64,000 nt of DNA from Pythium myriotylum (taxonomy: Eukaryota; Oomycota; Peronosporomycetes; Pythiales; Pythiaceae), in the NCBI GenBank assembly GCA_023091665.1, contig JALJCQ010000009.1, positions 124,001 to 188,000 of the forward strand, given 5' to 3'. Every line of letters begins with the position of its first letter. Positions within the stretch are counted from its first letter, which is position 1. Positions 51,214-60,198 of this stretch are shown here, in pieces. The notes beneath the pieces were generated by a model. That model ran no database searches, was not told the origin of the DNA, and worked only from the letters and a program-made list of their open reading frames with translations. The position numbers and the translations under genes are program-made.

Positions 51214-53081
51214 ATGAGGGTCCACTCGGCTCTCCGCATTCTCTGTGTGTGTGCTCTTCTATGTGTCACTGGGAACTTCCGCGCGCTTGCACAGGACACG
51301 CCGACACCAACGGACACATCGGCCCCGACGACCAGCGCACCAACACCAACCCCATCATTCTTGCCAGGCACGGTATCTCCCGGCACGCCAGACCCCACAA
51401 CGTCTGGCCCAACGACAGTGAGCCCGACGCCTGAGCCAACGACAGTAGCGCCTACGCCAGAGCCAACAACTGCGGCGCCTACTACTGCACCTCCGACTTC
51501 GGCGCCAACAACAGCAGCCCCAACGCCCGCTCCAACAACAGCAGCACCGACTCCTGCGCCGACGACAGCTGCACCAACGCCGGCACCGACGCCCGCACCG
51601 ACTCCTCCGTCCTACTTCACGGTCAACGGTACCAATAGCACGTGCAGCACGCGCATTCGGCGCTCCTGGGCCTCGCTCTCCACGGACGACAAGCAGCTCT
51701 ATCTGGACGCCGTCAACGCGTCCATGGTCCAGGGCTACCACGCTCTGTTCATGGAGCTCCACTCACAATACGACTCGTCCGCCGAGTCTCATCGCACGTG
51801 TGGCTTCCTTTACTGGCATCGTCGCTTTCTCTACGCCTACGAGAGTATGCTGCGCAGCCTCGACCCACGCTTCGCTTGCCTTACGGTGCCCTACTGGGAC
51901 TATTACGCTGACTTCGCCAAGAGAATAGCCGGAATCTGTACGACCTTTGAAGGGTGCTCGTCGTTCCTCCAGGACTTTGGAGGCTCGGCTGGCACCGCCG
52001 GATCGAACGTGCTCAATGGTATCACAGTCTCAGGTCAGTGTGCGAGCACGCCACTGCTGGCCAACTTCTGCCACTCGTCGTCGGCTACCGGTTCGAGCTG
52101 CAACCGGTGTATGCCTCGAAGTGACTGGCTCAGTAAGAGCTTTCCCACGGGTTTCGGCTACTCGTCGCTCGCCAAGCTGCTCAGCGGCTCTTACGGATTC
52201 GCTGTCTTTGCTCAGAATCTGCAATACGGTACCCACAACTCGATCCACAACACGGCGCTCGGCGCCATGGGCACCATGGCCATGAACGCTGATCCCATCT
52301 TCTACAACCACCAGTGAGTTCCAATCTCTATTTGTTCGTGAGGGCCAGCATTCTAATAATCGTGTTTCGTCCCCCTAGTGCGACCGTGGATCTCGTTGGA
52401 CAAATGTGGTACGACTGCCAGGTCGGCCGAGACATGACCGACTACGAGAAGCAGCATTCCACCTACGCCTTCCAGCAATGCGTGCTCTCAACGTCCGACG
52501 TGTGTCCCACGGTCATGTCCAACACCACGCAGCTCGTGGGCTCGTCAGTGGCCGGCCAGCCGACCATCAAGGCTGAGAGTCACCCCCTACTCGCACCGTT
52601 CTTCTCACCACTACCGACACAGTACTGGCAATGGGTCAGCGGCACCAACCTCGGCAATTTCTCGTACACGTACGAGAAAGACGTGCTCTTCGGGATCCTC
52701 CAGGCCTCGGGGCTCTCGTGTCCCAAGAACAAAGTTCGGCGTAACCTCCAGCAAATGCGGTTCGCGTACGATGGCGACGTGCGCACCAAGGCGGTCGTCA
52801 AGACATTCAACCTCTTCCAGGATGTCTACGGCGATGCACTGTGGGCCTCCAACTTCAACCGCGACGCTGCGCTTGAGCAAGTCGAACTCATGGAGTGCCA
52901 GTATTTCAAAGACACATTCGGCTTTGTTGACGACCTCACACCCGAGTTCAAAGCAAACATGCGGCTCCCGTGGTCGGCCAAGACAACTTGCGCTCGATAT
53001 CTGCAGGACCTCGCGGTCGGGACCAAGCAGATCCGCGTGAGCGACTGGAAAGACACGTTCATCGAACACTTGTCCTCGTAA
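51214..53081 (+). CDS. Secreted tyrosinase with Pro/Thr-rich linker
   Basis: Two exons, 51214-52313 and 52379-53081, with a 65 bp intron (GTGAGT...CCCTAG). The product is 600 residues. A signal peptide (MRVHSALRILCVCALLCVTG) is followed by a 90-residue linker of PTPAPTTAAPTPAPTT-like units, which is probably O-glycosylated. The CuA site has His 183 (MELHSQYD), His 193 (SHRTCGF) and His 202 (YWHRRF). The CuB site has His 341 and 345 (GTHNSIHNT) and His 368 in DPIFYNHHATVD, which is completed across the splice. The splice is therefore firmly supported. The enzyme is a type-3 copper oxidase for phenols. Secretion suggests wall, melanin-like or host-phenol chemistry, which is inference. Confidence 0.9.
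52314..52378 (+). other. Intron of the tyrosinase gene
   Basis: GTGAGT donor, CCCCCTAG acceptor, 65 bp. It splits the second His codon of the CuB HH motif. Confidence 0.85.
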
Positions 53082-53971
53082 AGACGGCGCAGAGAGCGTC
53101 AGTAGGCTAGATATCGGCGTGCAAGTGGTGCCTGTAAGTTCAATCTCCATAATTTTGTACCAGTTTTTCCTCTTGAAGTTTGCACATTTGAAATAGAGCC
53201 CGTTTCCGCAGTTGAACCGATAACGTGCCTGAAGTCAGAACAAAACCGTATATGTTGCATCACAGTGCCGCTTCCCTTGTCCGACGCTTCACGGAATCTA
53301 GAGAACAAGATCACGTGACGTTAAGTCATCGGAAACGCTTCGCAGAGTTTTGTTATATGTCCAGACTTCACTTGCTGCTTCATCTTGAGGCCAGAGCGGG
53401 CCTGGGATGGCGCTGCTTAGAACACCAGCAGGATCAGAACAATCGCCACGAGTTCTTCGTTGGTTCCAAAGCGGTTCGCGAGTCTGTTCGACGTCTCAGT
53501 TCTGACACTCGAGACTATCGCTGTCTGAAGCTGGCGCAACAAAATCGACTTTCTGACCCTCGAATGAACACTTGATCTCCTTTGAACACGGCGTGTTCTT
53601 CCATCGTATGGCAAATAGGATACACGCCCATCTGGATGCTAAAAGGAACTGAAGCACCGATGCTGGTGGCGCTGCAGTTGAACATTGACAAGGTTGAGAG
53701 GCAACTCAGGGTTGTTCGTGGAGTTCGGGGGTGGGGTTCTTCACATCTGATGCTGGGGCAGTCGATCACCATTTCTCAATTCGTTTCTACATGCCTGGAA
53801 CTGTATTCTATCCAAGGAAATGGTCTCGTCGCTTTGGTCCTTCAATCTGCACTCGTTCAGATGGAATCCCTAAACTCATGCTACCACTTTTGACGAAACA
53901 AATCCTGATCTTCTGAAGCGTCACGTTGAACTTGGTCTCTCCATGGAAACCTTGGCTACTGCCTGCATGTC
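53082..53971. other. Gene-free stretch
   Basis: About 0.9 kb between tyrosinase and the large secreted protein, same strand. ORFs here have no family resemblance. It holds the promoter of the downstream gene. Confidence 0.5.
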
Positions 53972-56900
53972 ATGTGTCTCCACGTGCTGTTTCTCCTGTT
54001 GCTGGCGCCAGTAGCTGCGCTGGAGCCGAGTCTATCGAACATTCAGGAAGTCAACGCACGTCTCGTCGCTCTCCGTCCTGGTAATCCTGGCTCGAGCGAC
54101 GTTCTTCTGCAGTGGCAGGCATTCAACAAGCGACTCTACGACAGTAGCGTCGATGCCAACGCTATCATCTCCACCAGTGATGACGACCCAGTCGCCTCGT
54201 ATGAGGTTCAGTATACTCGGTCCGGGGACGACTCGTGGGTCTCCCTATCGAGCACGGTCTCCGGAATGAGCACCTCCACGAAGCCGCGAAGCGACCTCCA
54301 CGAGAAACAGCGCGTCTTTACGCGCGTGGATGCTGGCCAGACAGTTGCCGATGGCTTCTTCCGTCTCTCAATATCGCACGCGGGGACGAGTCCACTAGAC
54401 ATGCACCAGCACGCGGTGACGCCGCCAATCCCTTTCGACGCGAGTGAAGCACAGTTCAAGCAGGCACTTGAGACCCTCGACGTGGTGTCCAACGTCCAGA
54501 TTTTCCGTCGCTCGCTGGATGCAACTGCTGGTACATTTGAGTGGACCGTGCTTTTTGATCCTCCACTATCTTCTTTGCTCGACCATGGAAATCTCCCGCT
54601 GCTGATGCTGTATTCGGAGAGCATTTCCGCCAAGTACAGTGGACCGGGAGATCAAGTCGCGATCCAGTCTGTTCGAGATGGTGCGCTGCTTGACGTCGTC
54701 TGCGAGGATGACTGCTCCTTCACGGCACGTTCGCTTCCTGTGGGCCACGCATTGGCATTCCGTGTGCGAGCCAAGTTCACTTCACAGAGGTGGAGCCAGT
54801 GGAGCCGCACAAGCGAACCGCTCGAGATCCCGTCGACGCCACTGCCGCACGCGCCGTCGACGCCCGAGTTCCTTTCGTCAACTTCGTCGCATATATCTGT
54901 TCTGTGGCGTGCAAACGAAGCGCCGAACCCGCTCTTCCCTGTGAAAGCGTTCACTCTACAGCAACGCTGCCAAACGGACCTGAGCTGGCGGACTGTCCAA
55001 ACCAACATCCTTCCAATCGCCACTGGCATTACAGTCGCCTCATCGACTCCCTCGCTTTCTCCCAACACGACTTGTCGCTTTCGAGTCGCCGCAACGAATG
55101 CCAACGGCGACGGCCCCTTCAGCTTGCCATCCGATCGCCTCCGCAGCAAAGCGGCAATTCCAGGAGAGCCCCGTAGCCTTTCCGTCCTTCGCGAGCCTCT
55201 GCGAGTCACTTGGCAGCCGCCTGTGAGTGACGGCGGCTCACGCATCGTCGGCTACGAACTTCAAATTCGCCCGTTTGCGTCGTCCACGTGGCTCGCTATT
55301 CCAACAGACTATGTGAATTTGACGTCACGGAGTTGCGCGCTGGATCGGATGGCTCTCACGCCGTACACTCGCTACATTGCGCGGATTCGAGCTCGGAACG
55401 CTGTCGGTACAAGCGGTTTTGTCGAATTCCAAGACTTCCTGACCGACTATCGCGTCGAGCAGACAAGTGGGACTAACGAACCGGTACCCACGACTTCTTC
55501 AACCACAATGCTGATTTACAAGGCGTCTCGCTACCACGCAGCCAACGCGATCGACCTCAACTATGTCCATGGCATTGCAAACGGTGGTCAACTGCAAGGA
55601 GAAGACGGCGAACATGGTATCGTCTTGTTGTTTCCGATCACGTTCGATGGAGAGAGGCTGGATGAACGGCTCTACTACTTCACCGGTAGTGCCCAGACGT
55701 TTCAAGTAGCTCAGAACGACAATCCGAGCAAGCAGATCGTCGCCGTGGATATCTCCGCGTGGGGAGCCGGTGGAGGAAGTGGGGGCAAGGCGGCGTGGGG
55801 CACTGGCGGGGGTGGAGCGTTCGCGCGCGGAGTATTTCGAGTCGCAGCAGGAGACCAACTCAGCATCTTTGTCGGTGGGGCCGGACATGGATTCACAAAT
55901 GGTGGTCATGGCGGATGGAACGGCGGAGGAGACGGCGGAGCAGGCGGCTTTCCCGGAGGTGGCGGTGGAGGTGCTTCTGAGGTTCACATCGACGGACAAG
56001 TTATTTTAGTTGCCGCGGGAGGTGGTGGTGGAGGCTCAAGCGACTACTGCTGTGCTCATGGTGGCGGAGGTGGCGGAATTGATACCGCGGAGAGCGGACT
56101 CCACCCGGACGCTTCGACCATCCCTCTTGATAGTCGGGTCACAGGCATCACGAGGAACGAGTACCACTCAGTTAACGTGGAAGGGGACATTCGTGACTTT
56201 GTCGGCCTTCCCGCTAGGCACTCGAACCTCGAGTATGGCTTCGCTGCATCATCGGCCGATTACACAGTACTCGCGACTGGAGGAGAAGGTGCATCAGCTT
56301 TGCGACCTGGAATAGCGGGTCAGCCATCATCGTACGTTGTCTCTCGTTTCGGAAAATGCTTCGTGAACCCGGACAGCAATTCGCTGTTCGTATCTTCATC
56401 GCTCGCAGCGGCTCAGGCGACACCGGGACGCCGAGGCCAAGGAGGCAAAGGCCAGGATGGCCAGGACTGCGGGGGTGGTGGTGGAGGAGGATACTTTGGA
56501 GGTGGTGGCGGAGGCTCAGGCGCCGACGGGGCAGGTGGCGGCGGTGGTAGCAGCTTCGTGGTGACTGGTTTCTTGTATACGAAGCCTTCTTACTCTCTCA
56601 GACCGCAAGAACGTGTGCAGAATTTCTCTGTTCGCTCAGTCACGTCGACTTCGGTTGTACTGTCATGGCGAGAGCCGCAGTTTGGTTTTTTGCAGCCGAT
56701 CCAGGGCTTTCTTGTGGAGATGGCGAACCGCTCGGCAAACGAAAACTTTCGGCTAAAGCGGTTGATGCCTGCGACAGCAAATAATGTCACCATCGACGCG
56801 CTCAAGCCTGCGTGGTGGTACCGTTTTCGGGTCAAACCGCTATTTCGTGACGCTGCAATAGGTACCTACACCGATATCGCCACAATTCAGACACCTCAAT

Positions 56901-58666
56901 CTCCTGTAAACACATGGACGCGAGTTATTGGAGTGAGATCACTGGACGAACGAACCACCCACGCCGGTCTACGAGCTCTGGATGCTCTACCAACGCGACG
57001 GCTTCCGTCAGCACGACGTGGACACTCACTGACAGCCTTTGATGGCGGCTTTTTGTATTTGTTCGGCGGCTTCAGCGAAGGATACTTGTGTAACCAGGCG
57101 CACAAAGTGGCCTGTATCGTCAGCAACGGTGTCAACAACGAACTTTGGCGGTTCGACACGCGTACGCGCATCTGGATGGAGCTCCCCACGGTTGGAGGCC
57201 CGCCACCAGCAAGAGAGAAGCACACAATGGCTGTTGTTTCGAGCCACTTGCTGCTGTATGCAGGCCGGCAGGGAGGCTCCGACGACTCGACTGCGACGCT
57301 CAACGACCTCTGGAGTCTCAAGATCTCATCCACGACACGCAAAACCACAACTACACTGCGCGATCGCGAAAGCAACTTGGCAATCCGCGACGGCCAGCAA
57401 ACATTCACGATTGGTAATGTCGGCCATCCGCCAGATATGTGCGTGGCCGATATGGTTATCACCGTCGACTTTACTCATGCATGCTCCCAGACACTTCGCA
57501 TCGAGTTGCTGGGGCCTGGGCCTTCGACGTTTCCTCAGCGGCAACAGTCGACAACATCGCCCGTTGACTCTCAAACCATTGAGACGACGTGGAGCGATCC
57601 AACGGGCTTCGGCTCAGGTCTTCAGCGCGTCACACCGGCAACGCCGAGTGCGAGGTCATTTCCGGTCACTCTTTTCCGGCCGGAGATGGTTTCGAGCGGA
57701 AATACCTGTGCGTCTGGACAACGCACACTCACCTTTGCTTCAGCTACTCGGAGCGGTGGTCAACCGCTGGAATCACTTGGTGTGTTTCGACAACTTTCAG
57801 CAGCTGGCGGGTGGACACTCAGTGTCACTGACACTGCGGTGGACGGCAACGCAGGGACGCTCAATTCATGGGATATCTCGTTCACCCTTGTGCCATGCGT
57901 CCCGACAAACACATGGACAAATGTCGGAGCGTCAGCGGTTGGAACTCCGCCTTCGGCTCGTTTCCAACACACAGCGATTGTGTACCAGAGCTCGATGTTC
58001 GTCTTTGGCGGCCGCAGTGCAATCGGAGCGAAGCCGCTGACGGATCTCTACCGATTTGATTACAATGCCACTGGAAATACTGGGACGTGGACAACTCTGA
58101 TGCCGGTGACAACCTACCGTGACAAGCTGTTCTACCATGGTCGTACAATGCTGGTCACGCCGTACGATCTGTTCGCCGTCGGAAGGGGACTTCGTCCTCG
58201 CCACACCACCATCGAACCACATACCCTGTCGTCTGCAGTGTATGTAGCCCGCAAGTCCACCACAGAAACACTGGGGTATTGGGAGCAGCTTCAGACGACT
58301 GTTATGTCAGAAGACGCTGAGGCCCCAATGCCTCTCGGGAGGTACTGGTCTTCCGCTGTATTTACGAGTGACCCGAGGCCTCAGATTTACCTCTTCGGGG
58401 GACAGGATGACACGACGCTGATGAGCGACTTCTGGAAGTTGCGGCTTGATTCGCTCGTCGAGACAGACCCTGCGGCCGATTTGGAGACCAGGCGACTGGA
58501 AACTTGCACCTGGCGACTGGCGAACACGGCATATCAACAAGTCTGGGCGGGATCTTGCGGTGCGACAAGCACGATGGTCACGGGCAACACGGCGACTGAA
58601 TGCTCCCTCGATACTATATTGTTGTATGCTTGGTGTTCGAAGACATACCAGACGATCCAGCTGTAA
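53972..58666 (+). CDS. Large secreted FN3 / Gly-rich / kelch / P-domain protein
   Basis: 1,564 residues in one exon. A signal peptide (MCLHVLFLLLLAPVAALE) is followed by FN3-like modules at about 297-390 and 397-490. Next come two Gly-rich blocks (596-697 and 820-863) that resemble the Gly-rich domain of ALK/LTK-type receptors and of other secreted proteins. A third FN3 is at about 878-975 and kelch repeats lie at 1015-1130 (LYLFGG, LLLYAGR). A P/Homo B domain, as found next to subtilisin-like proprotein convertases, sits at about 1130-1310. It shows VADMVITVDFTHACSQTLRI, DPTGFG and GGWTLSVTDTAVDGNAGTLN. More kelch follow at 1326-1490 (FVFGGR, IYLFGG). There is no protease domain and no visible membrane span. 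It is probably an extracellular adhesion or scaffold protein. It is convergent with the UPF0489 gene, with only two bases between the stops. Confidence 0.8.
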   Translation: MCLHVLFLLLLAPVAALEPSLSNIQEVNARLVALRPGNPGSSDVLLQWQAFNKRLYDSSVDANAIISTSDDDPVASYEVQYTRSGDDSWVSLSSTVSGMSTSTKPRSDLHEKQRVFTRVDAGQTVADGFFRLSISHAGTSPLDMHQHAVTPPIPFDASEAQFKQALETLDVVSNVQIFRRSLDATAGTFEWTVLFDPPLSSLLDHGNLPLLMLYSESISAKYSGPGDQVAIQSVRDGALLDVVCEDDCSFTARSLPVGHALAFRVRAKFTSQRWSQWSRTSEPLEIPSTPLPHAPSTPEFLSSTSSHISVLWRANEAPNPLFPVKAFTLQQRCQTDLSWRTVQTNILPIATGITVASSTPSLSPNTTCRFRVAATNANGDGPFSLPSDRLRSKAAIPGEPRSLSVLREPLRVTWQPPVSDGGSRIVGYELQIRPFASSTWLAIPTDYVNLTSRSCALDRMALTPYTRYIARIRARNAVGTSGFVEFQDFLTDYRVEQTSGTNEPVPTTSSTTMLIYKASRYHAANAIDLNYVHGIANGGQLQGEDGEHGIVLLFPITFDGERLDERLYYFTGSAQTFQVAQNDNPSKQIVAVDISAWGAGGGSGGKAAWGTGGGGAFARGVFRVAAGDQLSIFVGGAGHGFTNGGHGGWNGGGDGGAGGFPGGGGGGASEVHIDGQVILVAAGGGGGGSSDYCCAHGGGGGGIDTAESGLHPDASTIPLDSRVTGITRNEYHSVNVEGDIRDFVGLPARHSNLEYGFAASSADYTVLATGGEGASALRPGIAGQPSSYVVSRFGKCFVNPDSNSLFVSSSLAAAQATPGRRGQGGKGQDGQDCGGGGGGGYFGGGGGGSGADGAGGGGGSSFVVTGFLYTKPSYSLRPQERVQNFSVRSVTSTSVVLSWREPQFGFLQPIQGFLVEMANRSANENFRLKRLMPATANNVTIDALKPAWWYRFRVKPLFRDAAIGTYTDIATIQTPQSPVNTWTRVIGVRSLDERTTHAGLRALDALPTRRLPSARRGHSLTAFDGGFLYLFGGFSEGYLCNQAHKVACIVSNGVNNELWRFDTRTRIWMELPTVGGPPPAREKHTMAVVSSHLLLYAGRQGGSDDSTATLNDLWSLKISSTTRKTTTTLRDRESNLAIRDGQQTFTIGNVGHPPDMCVADMVITVDFTHACSQTLRIELLGPGPSTFPQRQQSTTSPVDSQTIETTWSDPTGFGSGLQRVTPATPSARSFPVTLFRPEMVSSGNTCASGQRTLTFASATRSGGQPLESLGVFRQLSAAGGWTLSVTDTAVDGNAGTLNSWDISFTLVPCVPTNTWTNVGASAVGTPPSARFQHTAIVYQSSMFVFGGRSAIGAKPLTDLYRFDYNATGNTGTWTTLMPVTTYRDKLFYHGRTMLVTPYDLFAVGRGLRPRHTTIEPHTLSSAVYVARKSTTETLGYWEQLQTTVMSEDAEAPMPLGRYWSSAVFTSDPRPQIYLFGGQDDTTLMSDFWKLRLDSLVETDPAADLETRRLETCTWRLANTAYQQVWAGSCGATSTMVTGNTATECSLDTILLYAWCSKTYQTIQL

Positions 58667-58668
58667 AT

Positions 58669-59995
58669 TCACTCCGCAGCCTCGTACTCGACCTCGTCGA
58701 TCTGAATCGACCCCAGCGTGTCCTGCAAAATCGCCAGCACTCTAGTCTTGATGAACTCGAGCTGATGAGACGGCAGGAATTTGTCAGACACGGACGTCGC
58801 GATGGTCACGATCGACGGACGTGATGGCGCTGTCAGTAGGAACTCTCGAAAGCTGCTCAGCAGCTGTTCGATCTCTTCCTGGCTGCTCTCGTGGTGCGGG
58901 AGATCGAAGCAAAGTCCTCCATTCCAGATAATTTCTCGCGTCGGCTCGTTCTGGGCATTGAGGAGATGGAGGAATCGCTCCAGCAGCGCCACGACAGAGC
59001 TCCTGTCTCCGTCGTAGAAAACAGCGAGAGAGTCTATCAGCGCTGCAGCAGTGGGAGATTCTGGGTGCTCGTAGACGCGCTCTTCTTCGATCCGCTTCAT
59101 GATTGCGAGAAACTCTTTCTGCTCACGAAGACGATTCGATGGGTTTAGACTCGACGCCGTGCTCTGGAAGCGAGGCTGTGAAAAGACCTCTTCGAGCAGA
59201 TCGATCTCGGAGGCGAAACAGCACGGCTCGAGGTCTTTGCGGAAAGGATTCCACGTGGAGAAGTAGTCCAGATCGACGTCGAGAATCCAGGGCGACGAGG
59301 GCAAGTCGAGCCGACAGGGCAGTTCGACCACGTGGAAATCCCAGCGCCTAACATGGGTGGTTAGTCTAGGTATAAAAGAACAGTTTGAAAATTCGTAGGG
59401 CGAGAGCGTACTTGATCGAGTCAGGCACCAGTTCGGACTCGGGCGCGTAGAGCTCGTCGTTGACGAAGTGAGGCAGCGCGCAGCTCAGCGCGAGTCGATC
59501 TGCACACGAGAGAACCCAGAGTTTAGACGTGGGAAATGATAGACCACCCCCAGCGTCTAATTTACCACACCTGTGGACGCCTTTCTGCCGATCGCAATGC
59601 CGTCCATGGCGTCGCCCTTGTTCATCTGCGTGGCCCAGCGCGGCTTGATCCACGTGATGCGGTTGACGTGGCCGGCGCTCACGAGCGGCAGCAAGAACTC
59701 GGCGATGCCCGAGGGCGATTCGTCGAGCGCCTCGTATAGACGCTGTGGGTCCATGATGATAGACGCGTCTAACGAGAAGGATAGATCCGGGTGTGCATCA
59801 AAGTGGACGATGTGGACATTTGAGAACGGAAGCACCCGACGACGAATGGCCTAACCGCGCGAGTTAGACCAGGCCATCCGTTCCGAATAAGAAAGCCGCC
59901 GTGTCATGTGAGCGACGTACGAGGTGGATCTCGGGCAGCACGTGGTGGTGGTCGTCGGCGACCACGACGCGCAGCAGCGTGGGCCGAGTCGCCAT
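58669..59995 (-). CDS. UPF0489 (C5orf22-like) protein
   Basis: Four exons: 59921-59995, 59571-59850, 59412-59499 and 58669-59347, with introns of 70, 71 and 64 bp, all GT-AG with CTAAC-like branch points. The product has 373 residues and starts MATRPTLLRVVVADDHHHVL. Family blocks are VHIVHFDAHPDLSFS (about 38-52), GIAEFLLPLVSAGHVNRITWIKPRW, KRWDFHVVELPCRLDLP and PWILDVDLDYFSTWNPF (168-183). The DAHPD and DVDLD motifs recall the two metal-binding motifs of the arginase/ureohydrolase fold, which suggests a metal-dependent hydrolase. The family itself is of unknown function. It is divergent from the fusion gene at 60199, with 203 bp between starts. Confidence 0.82.
59348..59411 (-). other. Intron 3 of the UPF0489 gene
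   Basis: GTACGC donor and CATGTTAG acceptor, 64 bp, with GACTAACC upstream of the acceptor as branch point. Splicing joins SIK to RWDFHV. Confidence 0.75.
59500..59570 (-). other. Intron 2 of the UPF0489 gene
   Basis: GTGTGG donor and CGTGTGCAG acceptor, 71 bp. GTCTAAAC is the likely branch region. Confidence 0.72.
59851..59920 (-). other. Intron 1 of the UPF0489 gene
   Basis: GTACGT donor and GCGGTTAG acceptor, 70 bp, with GGTCTAACTC as branch region. It joins PEIHL to AIRRRV. Confidence 0.72.
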
Positions 59996-60198
59996 GTCGT
60001 TGTGGGCTTTTGGCTTGCTCTGCATCTGAGGCTGAGGATAGAGCCATTTTGGCCTCAGACTCAGAAATGGCTTCGCAAACTGTGGTGGCGAGATCTGATT
60101 GGGCCCCGGGTGACCCGGAGGGTCCTTTGTTGAGGGCGTTATGTCAATCAGACCCCGTGGGACTAAAATTCAAGTTGAGCTCCTCGCGCGCGACCACC
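59996..60198. promoter_or_regulatory. Bidirectional promoter, UPF0489 / reductase-acyltransferase
   Basis: 203 bp between two divergent start codons. It contains GATTGGGCC (a reverse CCAAT box) near 60096-60104 and GCCATTTTGGCC near 60044, but no TATA box. Both genes must be started from here. Confidence 0.55.
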
